Source of the DNA: Antitrichia curtipendula
Lineage: Eukaryota; Streptophyta; Bryopsida; Hypnales; Leucodontaceae
DNA: 64,000 nucleotides
Direction of reading: 5' to 3'
Assembly (NCBI GenBank): GCA_951230915.1
Contig: OX579633.1
Location: forward strand, 25,764,574-25,828,573
A program made the translations under genes and the position numbers. Shown here piece after piece: positions 33,722-47,834 of the stretch (position 1 is its first letter; the number at the start of each line of letters is the position of its first letter). The notes under the pieces were generated by a model that was given only the letters and a program-made list of their open reading frames with translations, ran no database searches and was not told the DNA's origin.

Positions 33722-36700
33722 TCAAAGCTTAAGCGGAGAGTCTTTAATATAAAATCGAGAAAAACGCAGTTCAAGGCAATAAGAGACGCAATTCAAGAAT
33801 GGAATTAATCCAAACGCTTCGTTTTCCGGTAAGGCTGACTTGCGTACCAGTTCGCGGAATTTGAGGGTGTAGAACATCTCCAAGTAACGTCGAGATTCGC
33901 GTCTGTGCAGATCGGAAACGTACTTCCAGAAACCGTACACATGAGTGAGTGTCATCAGCCGTTCAGCGTACAGTTTCCAGGTGAAGCTGCATTCAACCGG
34001 TGTCACAATTAACGTCAGAGAACACAATAATATGCTTGAGATTTTATCAATTTGTTTCACGCACAAGAAAATTAGCCTCGAAGTTTTAGTGTTGGACGAG
34101 AAGCGCCGCGCGTGCTTACTTAGAGTAAATGCGTTTCAGAGCAGCCTCAGAGATTTTAGTCCAAACCGTAGGATCCGCTTTGACTCTCTCGAAGAAAGTA
34201 ACAAGCACCTCAGACACACTGTCAGGATGGTACGGATCGATGTGAAACCCTGAAATGCCATTTTCGATGATCTCCGCAGGACCGCCGTGCACGGTTGCGA
34301 ATGTAGGAAGTCCGCATGTCATAGCTTCCACTACTGTGAGTCCAAAGCCCTCGTAAAGCGCAGGTTGCACAAAGACACCACCCGCCTCGGCGATGTAGCG
34401 GTAGAGCTCCCCATTCTGCACTCGGTTGGTCTGCGATCGGATCCATCTGAAGTGGTTGTGCAACTTGTACTCCTCAATTGCCTTGTGCATTATCGCTATC
34501 TCCTTCACTTCTTCCCGGTCTTTCGACTTTGCAGGATCAATTTCACCTCCGACAATCACTAGGTTCGTCAATTCTTGGAGTTTCTTGTTCTTCCCGTAGA
34601 GCTCCACCAGACCAGTGAGGTTCTTCACTCTGTCCAACCGCGCCATTGTGAAGAGAATGGGCTTTTCCTTACTAATGACGCCACTGTATGACATGCGATA
34701 TCACATGTTAGTAATCGCATGATAACGCATGATAACAAGATTGTTATGGAAGACATAATTTGATTAGGGCTGTGGATCTAACATGTGCTCATCTGTCTGG
34801 GAAGTGCCAAAGAGAAGATCCTCGATGGTGGGATGCAGCTTTGTCAAGCGCTGTGCCTTGTCTGTGAAGGGATAGTAGACATTCATGTCAGCTCCTGGCG
34901 AGACAATGTTGAACTTGGGATCGAAGACGTCGATGCCATTCACGACTCGGTACTGGCCAGGTAAAGTGAACGCCTGGTGGCTCTCGTATTGTCCAACAGT
35001 TTTCGCACTACCAGCAATCTCTTGATATGTACTGGTGATAATGAAGTCGGCGTGATTCATGGCAATGAGGTCAGCAGTGAATTGGCATGAGAAGTGGTAC
35101 TTCTCGTCGTAATTCTTCCAGAAGATATCCGAGTCTGGATACTTCGTCTTCTCCAATGCGTGGGCAATAGTGCACTGCAAGAGTGACGCAAGCGGTCAAA
35201 TTCTGGAGAATGCTTATGACAAATATTGATCGATTGAGTGAAATAGAAGTCAAATCCAAGCAACTGCTAACCTGCGTTACACCAAGGTGTTGACATAGTA
35301 ATGAGGCCACCAGGTTGCCGTCACTGTAGTTGCCAATAATCAAGTCAGGTGGACCTGACAGATCAGCACAAACCTCACTGGCTGCCTCCTGCGTACAGAG
35401 AGATCAAGTTCGTTTGCATTAGATTACCGACTATTAACTCTGGCAGGAGTTTGCTCACGACAATATTGGTGATAATGTCCCTCTCTCAGGAAATCTAGCT
35501 GCGATAAACCAATTGTAACGCCATTAACGGTAGTTTTTTAACATTAGCCCTGTCAATTCTAATGTGGCCAGGTTTCCATACAACATCTCTGGGGGTGGGT
35601 ACTCTACTAGTTTGTGTAAATGTAGAGAGAATGGGAGAGTTGAAGAGAGTTGTTCTGACCTGTGCGTATGTTTCCAAGTAGGGGTAAACATCGAACCGTG
35701 AAATCCAGTTCTTCAATATTTTGCCTTCGTGACGGAAAGGGATACGTAAAATGTGCGAGAACCGACTGCCTGTAACCTTTTCAATTCGCTGGTTGCAGGT
35801 AGTTCCAATAGCGTTGGGGATGAGACGTGTCAGCTGCCAAATGCCAGTCAGAGCGCCAATTCAAATCAGCTTTTCGATTGAAATTTGATATTGTATCCAA
35901 CAAAAAACTTATGAAGATAAACTACTACGGCAACAATTCGGATAGCGGGTCTTACAATGACGATCTTCGGAACGAAGTCCAGCCCTTGCAGCTGCAAATT
36001 CTCCAGCATCTCGTTCTCCAGAGCTCTCACTTGGTCCAAAATGTAAACCACCTATGCAAAATACCCAATGATCTCCAAGGTTCAGACCAGGGTCGTGGAG
36101 AATTTTTTTGTGCTGTTTGGAATGAGCAACGCAAAATGACGAGGTGTATGTATACCTGGCCACCAGTGTCTGGCAAACCGAGGACGCCTTCTTGACCGAA
36201 GTATCCGTGGGGTGTAACAATCACCACACTGAAGACCATGGGAATGCGCGCAAGGAACTTCTCTAAGGTGCCTGGGTCAGGAGCCTGGAGTAAATCTTCC
36301 AGCATTTTGACCGTCTCCAGAACACGACCTGCGGTATTTCCCCATCCCTTTTCCAGACCTAGCTCTTGCAACCTGCATTAAAAATCACATAATTTGAACT
36401 GTTCATCATTACTTGAAATCTTGTCACGAGACTAGTGCATTTAACAGTGTCGAATTACAAAAGGACAACTACAAGCACCGACAGTTGAATGACCGAATCA
36501 CGTACTTGTGTGCGAAATCAGCAGATGGAGTGTTCTCTGGGAGACGGCTTAGAGCTTCCTCCGCTTTGACCAATTGTGGACGAAGTCTTTTTAAGCTCGC
36601 AATTCGGTCGTTCAGCATCAAGGTCTGCATCCACATTGTCCATGTTCAAAAATGAGAAAGTCTTGTAATTGCAGAAGCAGTAAATGAGCGGCGCATCAAC

Positions 36701-37755
36701 AATTCTACAAATCCTAGCATCCAAAATTGAGGAGGTCGTGCCATCTGCACCCAACATTTCGCAAAGATATAGTTGAGCCTTGAAACTTAGAAGTCCGACG
36801 ATTATCACTGTACCTGTCCACGATACGTGTGCATGCGAAGAAACTGGAACAATGGCTCCATGCTATCAGCAGATTGAAACAGTTTGGAAGACAAGTGCCG
36901 ATTCAGGAACTGGACTCCGTGGCCAATCGACGAAGGCCTTGTCATGTGAGGGAAATTGGCATTGAAAGGTGCAAAGTCCAGCTCCAGCACAAATGGATCA
37001 GGATCACTGCACAGAGCTTTGATTTGTCAGCGCTACCCGTTTCAAATGCAGGGGAACAAGAAATGAAGAAACTGAAAAGGCATGAGAGACGCACTCAGTG
37101 CCGTTGGCAAGCTGCTCTTTGAACCCCAAATACTCGGAAACAGAGAGCTCCTCCAGAGTCAGCTCCTCGACGTTGATGCGCAAGTACTCCCAAATTCCCG
37201 GCCTTGGACGAACCGCAAAGCCAACCCAGGGTGGCAACACCATAGCCTCCTGCACCGCAAAGCCTGGAACGTAAGACTCTTTTTCTTCACGAGATTCAAA
37301 CATTCCATGAGTAGTCATTTCCCTAACTTCAGCTAATTAAATGTGAATACCTGGCAATTAGCGATTAGAAGTCCGAATGCACTGTCCTTTATCTCAGTAG
37401 CTTTGTCTTCTTCCGTGATGTTGTTCAGCTCATCTAGGAGATGGTGAGGTTGAAGGATGGTGCGCCCCTGCTTGACATATCTGCAACATTTTGAGCGAGC
37501 TGAAATCGTCAGCTTGATCCAACAATTGACAACAGCAAATTATGAGTACCCTTGATTTGACACAATGATGACCATGCCCAGAGTCAATCTACTGTAGGCT
37601 AGGAAGTAATTTGCAAGCTTGATGCAGATCATGGGAGTGGTATGGTACCGGGAGAGAAGGGCAAGGATTATGTTCTTATGCTCTCGCACGGCAACCTGCA
37701 CTCGCTCCTGAATGCTGTTTAAGCGCCGTAATACGGGTCGCTGTACTTCCGCCAT
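33722..37755 (-). CDS. SUS: Sucrose synthase, twelve coding exons
   Basis: Reversibly splits sucrose with UDP into UDP-glucose and fructose in the cytosol. Exons (5' to 3'): 37649-37755, 37351-37480, 37095-37249, 36814-37006, 36506-36624, 36156-36372, 35956-36051, 35660-35833, 35272-35388, 34783-35174, 34120-34683 and 33722-33986. All are GT-AG with matching phases; the total is 842 residues (typical 800-840). Ser14 in [10 protein letters not shown] matches the N-terminal phosphorylation site of plant enzymes. Visible landmarks include HGYFGQ and LPDTGGQ (about residues 290-307), [35 protein letters not shown], the UDP-binding MARLDRVKN (R582, K587) and the E-x7-E motif in [14 protein letters not shown]. 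The ATG at 37755 fits the family and follows a good acceptor, implying a leader intron. The last about 35 residues beyond ...[10 protein letters not shown] are unfamiliar. No lesions are seen. Confidence 0.96.
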
Positions 37756-37758
37756 TGC

Positions 37759-38653
37759 CTGCAAAAGCTCAGCGACCGTCAATCATAAGCTTTCATTCAC
37801 GCCATATCCAACTGACTAGAATATTCTCCCCTTTTCCAAAGACAAGAACGTAGCCAAGAAGTTGACAAGCAACATGCAAGAATGATGAACGTCACTATTG
37901 TTCTCAGAAGGGCCACTATATCACTGTTGAGTCACAATCTCAAGGAACAAAACAAATTCCTCGTCCCCAACTCAAGTCAACAGCAAGTCCCAAGTTCTCA
38001 AGTTTTGGCACTTGGGCGATTGATCACAAGGCACAAACTCTTGTACTCCTTTTCTAGTTCTCTAGAGACAGTTGGCAAATCACTTCATAAACTAATTAGT
38101 GCCAAGTCCCTAGCTAGAATGACCTTCATTTGTAAGAAACCTGCCAACCATGCTCATACAATGAAACCTTAAACCCTAGAGAACATAAATCACCGAGGTC
38201 GGGTTGAAACTCGCTTCTTTCAAAGACTACTCTACAATTGAGGACGATCGATCAATTGCTTACAGGGCAAGATGCTAAACGCAAGGATTCTCTGAGAGGG
38301 GTGCATGCGTACCCTCTAGTCAAATCAGTCACCAGTCGACACGCAATTCGCAATTCGCCAATTACAGATATCCAGAAGAAGTAAGCTTTTCCACTAACTT
38401 AAATCACAGACACACGTATTTTCGAATGATTTCGAATTTCAGTTGACACTCTGTAACTTATAACTTAGCCTTGAGTGACTCACAATTCGACCTCTGTGAC
38501 TCAGCAGGTACTGCACAAGCACCAATCCCGCTCCTGGCGTATTCTCTGCAAGCTGAAGGAATTGATGTCGCTCTTCAGGTTCAGCGTTGTTTTGGCTCAA
38601 GACTCTGCGTTGGGTCGACTTCAAGGAACCAAGAAGAAGCCTATCGTGCTGAC
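37759..38653 (-). other. Candidate leader intron of sucrose synthase
   Basis: CTTTTGCAG ends three bases before the SUS start codon, which is a strong acceptor. A possible donor on the minus strand, TGACAG|GTCAGC, lies at 38654/38653 and would give an intron of about 0.9 kb. First introns in the 5' UTR are common in plant sucrose synthase genes. The donor choice is a guess; only the acceptor is persuasive. Confidence 0.35.
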
Positions 38654-41600
38654 CTGTCACTTCGTCTTTAGTCTGAAGTGCGGGCCAGGTCACCCCGGAA
38701 TTTGGTCTAGTCGAGCACCGAGGTAGCAGTCTTTTTTAATACGTTACGACTCGTGCAGGAGGCTCACCGGGAAGAAACGTCAAGGGCAGTACTGTGCATG
38801 CGTGGGATATTTTATTAATTATTAATTAAGTTAAGAAGACTGATGCATGATAGCGAGCCCTGATATTAGTGAAGAGTGCAGGCCGGACAAGTGTTGGCCG
38901 AATGGACTTGCGACAGCTCAGCAAAGAAGGATTAATTAAGCAAGTTCCTGTTCTAGGAAATTAACTCCCTTGGCTGACTGTACGGCAACGAAACACGGCG
39001 TCGCAGGGCTCAGGATCCATTTTCTACGAACTGACGACAGTGACGAGTGTTGTACATTAATGCTCGTCATCATAAGACTCGACTAAGGTGACGGGAGCTT
39101 CATAGCAGCAAGCATCGGCAGAAGTCTACACGCCTGGGCCAACGTCCTCTTCACGATTTGACAGAACTACGCTTCGGATTCGGCTGCTAAATGGACGGTT
39201 TCTGTCCAGGTAGCTGCAAATTATATACCGGTACTGCACAATTTACATAACTTACCTGCTTGATCATGAGCAGATGTGAGCAAGGTGCTTGGTGTAGCTA
39301 CGACGTCTGGGTACTTTCTTTTGGAGATTCAGGGAAATCCATCATCTGCTGTGAATTGGATCCTTTAAATCTTATAGTCAGGAGTCAGGATCGGACGACT
39401 CTGCTATCCCAGCCGTGATACAAGTTATATGCTATTGATTCTGGAGGCATATCCGCGTTCTGCAGTTGCAGTACCATTTTCAAGTATCCTGAAGTAGTCC
39501 GCCACGAACATACTAGAACGTATATCCTTGCACGGTCGAGGTACCCTCATGCCCTAGTTTCTACGTTTCTAACCGGATTCCCAACATCTCTTCGAACGCA
39601 TCAAATGTCTTTCTCTGTGCTGTCTGGAAAAGTTCTCTTGCTGGAGACTTATCAACTCAGAGGTGACTCTGATTCATGCCTTTTAGGCCAAGTCTGAGGT
39701 GGAACTTTTGGTTTCCAAACTTCTGTACATACCCTTAGTGCTTGTTTGCGTGTGCAGATAAACGAGGAATGTAGGATTCTGTGCTTGAAGTGCTTCTGTG
39801 TCCAAGCCTCTTGGAACGGAACGTCTCCCAATGAAATTGGCCACGAAAGTCGGCGTTGCGCAAATCACGGAGTGCTAATCCAGATGGCTGCCCTTAAAAA
39901 AAATTCCAGATGTCTTGCGTACAGATCAATTGGCCCGCACGACTCCACGAGTCTATGCATTCCGTCTTTGCGACGGATTCAAGCTGTTGATCATTGATGC
40001 TCTTCATCGGATTCTTCATCTAAATGACGTGGAAGGCTTGACCCCAACGTTGCACGTGTGCATACTGCCAACGGTCTGTGGACCAATCTCTTCCATGCTA
40101 CAGACCCATGGCAATTTGTCAGCTGCCTGGTTTTGAGAAGGAACAATCCGGTATGGGTTTATTCTCACATAGGTTTTTTTTATTGGTGGGTCATGCATGG
40201 CTCTTATCCGGTGAGAACAACGGCTTATCTCTTTGAATTTCTGCTGACCTATTGCAGTATTGCCCTCCTTCTTCCACAAAGAATGTCGATAAGTGGTGCT
40301 GAAATTCGAAAGAGTGTTTTTAAAAAAAGAAAATATAAAGAGTGGAATGGAGGAAAAGTAGTTGAGGAGACATGAAAACTACTGGTGAAAAGAAGGCTGG
40401 ATTGAACTGTCGGTTGAATGAAGAAACTTACCTTCAAAGGTATTGCAATTGATTGGAGCTTGATACCAACCCTCGTACCCAACTGTCTAGTTGAACCACC
40501 AAGAAAAAATCAACTCAAAAAACGTAACATTAGGGATAGTCACAGCCCCTCCAAGAAGCAAATTTTCTCATAAAATATAATATGATTGTGCTGAGAGAAA
40601 AGAGGAGCCATTGGGAAGCCGTTGACCAAGAAGGCACTTTGACCCCCCTTCTAATTGTAAGCACCGTCATGAATGCGTACAGGTGGTATGGAACGCGAGT
40701 GACGCAAGTAGCGTAGAAGGAGGACTGTACTTGGGGTGAGAAAGAGGACATGCGTCAAGCAAGGTGAAGTGACGTAAGTGGGAGTGAAAAATTGTCGGAG
40801 AAAACCATTCTCCAGCCCATTTCTTCACCTCCGAAGCAAAAGAATGGCACTTCCCCAAACTCGGAGGTTGAAAGATTTGGAAACTATGGAATACCACTTA
40901 TAGCATGGCACGCATCCAATCTCCTAGAATCCTCCGCTTTTCAAAAGGGCTGTGACTACCCCCCTATCAGGGGTTATCACAACTTCTCCAAGGATGAAAC
41001 TTCTATAAAGAATGAGAAGTTGTGTAGAGAAAAAGGGAATCAATTAGGAGCTTGAATCCATGAAGAAGGTGTGACATCCCTTTTTCTTCCGAGCAGTGAA
41101 AGAGAACAGAGAATGGACAACAAAATTTACCACCACAAAAATATGAAGGGCTCTAAAGCCCATAACTCACAGACACTAAATTTGGGATGTTGAATATACC
41201 ATGAACACGCAAAACGCGGTAGAGTGCAAACACAACGCAAATGACAAGATGCAGAAATAACGAAATGCAACAGGTAAGGTGAAAGTGTGCAATGAAAGCA
41301 GTTTGCTCACGAAATCTTCTTCATACCCATTCTTCATTGCTAGAGGAAAAGAATGGCTATTCTCAATCTTTAGAGAATGAGACCTCTTCAAGCCATAGAG
41401 AGTCAATGAAAGAGTGCCATGCCTACAAAATTTGATGATTGAAAATGGAGTAAAGAAGGTGTGACTATCCCTATTTGTTTTTCATGTGGCTCTGTTTTGT
41501 AATGAACAGAACCTATGGGACTTTATATCAACCTTTAATGACTTTTGACAATAAATACTAATGTAATAAATCTAAAACTGTTAGAGAATGAAGGCAATTA

Positions 41601-44600
41601 GAAATGATTAGTTTTGACCCAAAATATTCATAATGCATATTTCTAAAAATTATAAACAACAAACCAACTAACCCATTACCCAAAATGCCCAATCAATCAT
41701 TAACCCTTTAATACCCAATCAACCATTTTATGGTTGTTGTCCAACTTCAAGGACTATTTGGATACTAATTTTTATATTTATTTAAATTTCATATTTTCAT
41801 CAAGCAACTCATTAAGTTGACTTTCAATAGCCAAAAAAAATGATTTGGACAAAAACTCCACCTTTAATCTACGAAAAAAAGTGTTTTTTTTTCAAAAATT
41901 GAACTTTGATTGATGATATCATAAAATTTATATGGTCGTAGTTTTTGAAACCTGGTTTGTTAGTAGAGTAATTTGATAGCAATGAAGAAGATATTGCATT
42001 TAGATTTTTCAAAAAATAATTCTAAAAAATATAAACTTTTATTTAAAAAATGGTAGTTTGTAAGTGATTTTGGAGGGAAGCCTCCCCTCTGTCACGTAAA
42101 TAAAATATTGCCATATACAACACATTGTGTAGCCACAATTATTAATAAAAACATCAATCACAATTAACTCAAGAAAGTGTCAAAAGCACCTTCTTAATTC
42201 CTAAAGAAACACAAGACCACTAGGTGGTTTCTGCAAGTACATTTGCAAAAAAATTGAATCATGAACCTCACTAATTGTCCATGAACAACAAAAAGAACCT
42301 TGATGATTTTTTTGTTGAATCCATTAGTGCAATTTGAATAAGAAATGATTGACTATGTGATTTTTGGTAAATTTTTGGAGAATAGAGATGATTTTGGGGA
42401 CTATCACTTTAGATCCTCATCTTGTTTTTTGCACTCCAAAATTATCTGAAAAAAAATTACACATCAAATCATGATGACATATACCTATAAAAAAAACTTA
42501 GAATTTTTGGAGAACTTTTGAGCATTTTGATTTCACCATTCCGATTTTAGCCTATGTACAAAATATTGTATAACTAAGTATCTTCCATCAATATTGTCAA
42601 TGGTGGCATTTTCATAAAAAATGTGTAGTTTCATCAATCTTTTTTCATAAGGAAAGCTACATAGGGTATATAGCCCTATTGTTGCGCCAAGCTACCAACA
42701 CCTATAATTACGCACCTAAGGACCTTCTAATTCATCCTTTTCATCGATCCTAGTTTGGTCCCTCTCTCAGGACTGCCCTCTCCCTTCTTTTTGTCAAATG
42801 GACCTAGCCTAGTTCATTTTCAATGCACAACATTGAAGAGACAAGCTTAGGCAAGAATAATGTAGGACCATGAGAATATTGTGGTGAATAGAACCATAGT
42901 AGAGAATCAACGTTGCAATGTGGTGATAATTTGGTAAGAGTTTTATTGTTGTTGTTCAAATCGTGGAGCTAGAATAATGTTTCAGTTTCTATGAGAACAA
43001 AGAAAGTGTATTTGTTGTTTGAGAATTTTGCATCTTGGACATGGACTGAGTTTTGTGCAACATATGATTTGCATGCAACGTTTTTAAGATCAAGACAAAC
43101 AAAGAATGGGGTTTATAGCCATCTATTATGAGACAAACAAATTGCTAAGGTTGAAAAATGGTGTGATAAAATTGCTTTCGCAGATCGGCTTTGCATTCTT
43201 CAAGACATTGATACCACACAAGAAGCAACAAAAGACAACATTCGTCATACGAGCATGTATGTCAATACATATAAAGTAATTATTCATAGTTTTAAGGTGT
43301 TTAAGTTTAGTGAATCACTATTGATAATGTTGTATCAACTAGTGATGTAGGTGTCATTGCAATAAATTGGATTTAATTATAGAATATTCTTCCTTTATTA
43401 TACCCAAAAAATTGTGGTAGATGCTCCAAAGATGATGAAGCTAAGTGAGCTAAAAACAGAATATAGTGTATTTGGAAGAATTGGTTTCAACCCTTTCAAG
43501 CATTATTCTTGAGAAAAACAATTCAATAAGAGCTTCAATTTTTGTTTGATGGAAAAAATCAAACATGTATGTGTGCAATTCATAGGTTTTGAAAACTTTA
43601 GTCAACACTCAGAGGGTGATGTTTATAATTGAGGGGCTAGTTATATGAGTCTTTAAATTCCAACTCATATACACTATTGTTGTTAAAATTGCAAATCAAT
43701 CTCTAGATGAGATCTTCTCTTTTGTAGATCAATCTCTAAAATCAAAGGCTCTTTCCAAGATTTTGGATTTTCCACAATATAATGTACTTTAGCAAACACC
43801 TAATGTTGGATGTGAAATTGCTTCTCAAACTGACATCACATCAGATGAGTTTTGAGCTCTTAAAGAACAAAAACAACTTCATGATGCTAAGAAAAAAGGT
43901 TGGTGTAGGTAGAGAGAAAAACATCCAAAAGGACAAAAAATTTAGCAATTGTATAGAAAAAAGGGGAAGTGGTAAAGGTGCAAAAGAAGACATCTAAGCC
44001 AATTCTTGATCAAGCTACATGGTAAGATTAAAAGAAGACAAAAGACTTTGTGAGTCCCATGGTGAAACAAGAATGAGGGATTTCCCCACTCAAATGATCA
44101 AATTTGGTAGTTTACTTGATTTTACAACCTATAATGACTTTGTAATCACTTGTATAGTGCTCTTGGGATTGAGAGAGAATTTGCCTTTGCATTATTTGCC
44201 TTTGCAAACTTGATCAATCTTTAGATAGATAATATAGCCCTTGCTTTAGGGATTGCTTTGATCATTTTACGTAAATGGTTGTGTTTGCAAAAAAATGAAA
44301 ATTTGGTGATAGAATATGAATTAAGAGATCAAACCAAAATGCAAACTAGCCCAATGTGCACTTACACAATCTAATATAACTGGATAAAACATGATAAAAT
44401 CTAAGTGCATAATGATGAGGGCTCATGCGCAATGATTGGGGCTTGTGTGCAATGAAGTGTGCAATAAAAGGGTTCAGAGCAATTGTGTTTGCCAAAATAT
44501 ATACATCTGTGTATTATTTTATATATTTTTTGTTGAAATGTAACTGAAATGGGGTTTCAAATTTGTACATTGTGTGCAATGACCTTGCAATGACCCAAAA

Positions 44601-47012
44601 ATAAGAAATTAATTAATCAATGCATTTGGATTAGCAATTTTAAAAGGGGTGGTTTAGACGTTTAGTTGCAATTTTAACCCCTAAGTAAGTGTTTTGAAAT
44701 CTATTTTATGGACCTTCAAACTTGTTCCTTCACCATAAAGGGAAGATTTTCTTCCTTCTATATTTATCTTTGGTTCTTGTGATCACTAACTAACTCTTGA
44801 ACGATGCGGATTTCCAAAACTAGTTTGTATTAATATTTTTTAAATAGAAAATTGAAAGTATATCAAGCTGAAAAAACTACTCAAAAAAGTACTCATTATT
44901 TAGTTCAAAATTAAAGAAACCTTCGAGAATGAATTGTACAAATTAATCCATTCAATTTTTTTAAATAACAATAATTAGTATTTATGTAAACAAATCCATT
45001 TCAACAAATTTTAGTCCAAATTTGTCAATACTTGGAATGTTATCAAATTTTGAAGAAATTTTGGATTTGTAGTTTCAAATTTATAAATCTTGGTGATAAC
45101 AATAACAAATCTAATTTTCTAGATTTAATTTGGAATTCAAAATCTACAATTTTTGTTCAAATATCAACACCAAACTTTTGTTAAGATGCATTTTATAATA
45201 CATCTTAACAAACTTTCATTTCTAGAAATGGAGTGATTTGCTTAAAGGTTAATGGATTAGAATTGGGCTCTAAATAGAATAAAGTCCATTCTTCTGTATA
45301 TTGAACAACAATTAGAATAATGAAAAAAGAATCAAAGTCACTTACTTATTGTTTATTGACAACAAAGGCTTGATTTGCACAAAATGTAGAGGCAAAGGAA
45401 CCAAATTTTTGAAGGTTTTGATTAGTTGAATTTGATAAGTCTTTGGAAAATGATTTCACAGTATGAAATAAGAGGATACGGGTCTCCAAGAAGGCCTAAT
45501 GATGTGGAGTGCACTTTTTTCCTATTTGGCAACAAAAATCTTAAAATTTTGAGCCCCCCCTCCCTCCAAATTACATTCACATCCACCTCTAAGAAGAAAT
45601 TTGGAGGTCCTCATTGAAAAGCTTTATTTTTAAATATTTAAAAAATAAATATTTTGTACCTTTTTGGCAATTTATAGTTTTATACCCATCCAGAGGAGAA
45701 CTTCTCAATAGCAAACAAGGGGATTTAGAGAGGGAGACTTCTCAATTTTTTAACCCCTCATTTTTGGTGTAAACTGAGCTTAAAAATAATTATTTGCATG
45801 AAGTTGAGTACAATATTCCCAAAAAGGTCACCGTACAAGGAGGGCCCCTTCAAATGCACCATCAACTCCAAAACGGCATCATCACTTTAAATACATGTCC
45901 AAAGTCAATATATACCTATACAAAAAAAAAGATTCTAAAACCTCTACAATAAAAAAATGATCCTTCCAACCTTTTGCATACAATATCCAAATGCCACATT
46001 CATTGGTGCATTAAAACCTCACCTTTTACTTGTCATCAAGAAAACATGAAAGTTTGATCAAATCTAGAACTAGTAACTAGGCATAGTAGCAAAGAGTGGC
46101 TTTTTTTTGTGTGGAGGGGGGGGGGCGCACTTTATTGAAAATGCACAAAAAAGTTATTGAATTTCAAGGTAGGGACCCCTTTCTTTTCCATGAATCGAGA
46201 GTTTTTTTTACTGTAGAACATCTTGAATGCACACTTGCCAATGTATTGTGGGCAAGGGAATTGCCCCCTTCATTGTCCTTGTGAGAGGTAAAAAAAATTG
46301 CCCCTTACTTTGAGCTATGTAAATTTTGTATTCTTTCATCTCCACTTACTAATTTGGGGCCTCTGATTCCAAACATGAATTCAAAACTTCCAAATTTCAT
46401 CATAGGTGGCAAGTAAGAAATCCAAGTACTATCACAATGGTTGAATTTGGAGCCAATGATTTCAAAAATCCACAGGAACAATGCAGGGGTCAATCCTTCA
46501 ACCTATATTGTGGACCACTTTGACACAAATGTATTCATTATTACAATGCTATTGTAGAAGGACCTCTGCCTTCCCATTCAAGAATGTTAACTCAACTTAA
46601 CAATATGAAAGCAAGTGATTTAAGCTTAGTAAACAATCTTTTTGCGGAATCAAGACAAGAGTAGCATGCAAGACCTAAGATAACTACATCTAAAAGCACA
46701 CTCTTCCTAAAATCACACACTACATGTTCTTGCCTGAAATGTACTCCCACTGTTCATGAGAGTCTAATCAATCTATGATTACTTTTAGGAACACCTATTT
46801 TCAGCACTTTAAAAATTCCTAGTTTATTCATACAATGTCCAAAAAATGCATCCTAAGAGAATCTAGAACCCCCTTTTCACTACCAACATGACCCCACAAA
46901 AAGTTTTTCATTATAACGATGGAAACCATGTTGAATTGCTTATAATTTGTGCGATTCTGAGTGTAGTTACCTTATCATGCAGACTTTATATGCTACAAGG
47001 TATCGATCACAA

Positions 47013-47066
47013 CAAAGTCCTATCCAAAGTCCTATCCAAAGTCCTATCCAAAGTCCTATCCAAAGT
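47013..47066. repeat. 12-bp tandem repeat, four copies plus a partial
   Basis: CAAAGTCCTATC is repeated head to tail at 47013-47060, followed by a partial CAAAGT. The copies are identical. The unit length is a multiple of three, so it leaves short open frames on both strands (SKVL / DRTL repeats). These are not evidence of a gene. Confidence 0.9.
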
Positions 47067-47171
47067 ACAGAGGACCCTAGTATATTCCAAATTTTTTTCT
47101 TTTCTTCCAATAATCCAATGAGATGAGCCCCTATGGAATCCTGTTTTTAAAAGGAGACAGCTTACGCAACT

Positions 47172-47834
47172 TAAGGTAGTGTGCTGTAATTGCGACCCTT
47201 TAAGGGCTGATTTGCCTTTTTCATAGGTTTTCATGATTAAAAATACTTTTAGCTCATTTTTCAGAGAAAGTCAAATAGATGCCGAATGTAACACAAGTGG
47301 TTTCATATTTTTTGAAGCATTTTTGAATTAGTTATGAATTTTCAAAGATTTCTGTTGTAGGTACCTATTTGTGACCCTAGGTCTCCCAAAATCTGTCCCC
47401 TTGCAACTTCTAAAGTGATTTGAGGAAATCAAGATCAGTGATTGGCTCTTGCAATAGAAAAACAATTTTTCCTTGATGCATTCAATAGTTAAAGTGGTCC
47501 ATTCAAGGATCACCTGCAATCCATTCTACAAGTAATTATAGGGTCGGTTTGTATAGGACAATGCCCGCAGAGGAGGGCATTGCGCCAAATAATCGGCCGA
47601 CGAGGAGGGCTGATTATTTGGCGCAATGCCCGACGATAAGGGTATTGCCCGACGTAAATCACGACGAAATCACGATGAAAACGCAGAACCGGATGAAAAA
47701 TCCGTAATCCCCAATTACGCGGTTTTGCCCGCGTAATCGGGGATTACGGCACAGAAGCTTCCCGCCGATTGAACGGGACATTTCCCAGGAGTGGTTTACG
47801 AAGGAGAGGGTCGCAATTACAGCACACTACCTTA
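47172..47834. mobile_element. 663-bp AGGTA-type element with 28-bp TIRs and GC-rich hairpin core
   Basis: Bases 47172-47199 (TAAGGTAGTGTGCTGTAATT and on) are the exact inverted complement of 47807-47834. The TA at each outer edge is the probable target duplication. Inside lie two strong hairpins. Perfect 20-bp arms at 47575-47594 and 47612-47631 enclose a 17-base loop. Arms of 21 bp with one mismatch at 47702-47722 and 47729-47749 enclose a 6-base loop. The core is much more GC-rich, with CpG-containing motifs, than the flanks. No coding frame is present. Confidence 0.8.

Noticed and set aside
39683..40279. Possible gene on the minus strand between SUS and 40.3 kb
   Set aside because: Two open frames look non-random in composition, but I recognise no family and cannot connect them by splice sites.
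42900..44250. Possible decayed transposase or retroelement gene
   Set aside because: Lysine-rich plus-strand fragments with stops are seen, but no reverse transcriptase, integrase, DDE or zinc-finger motif could be named.
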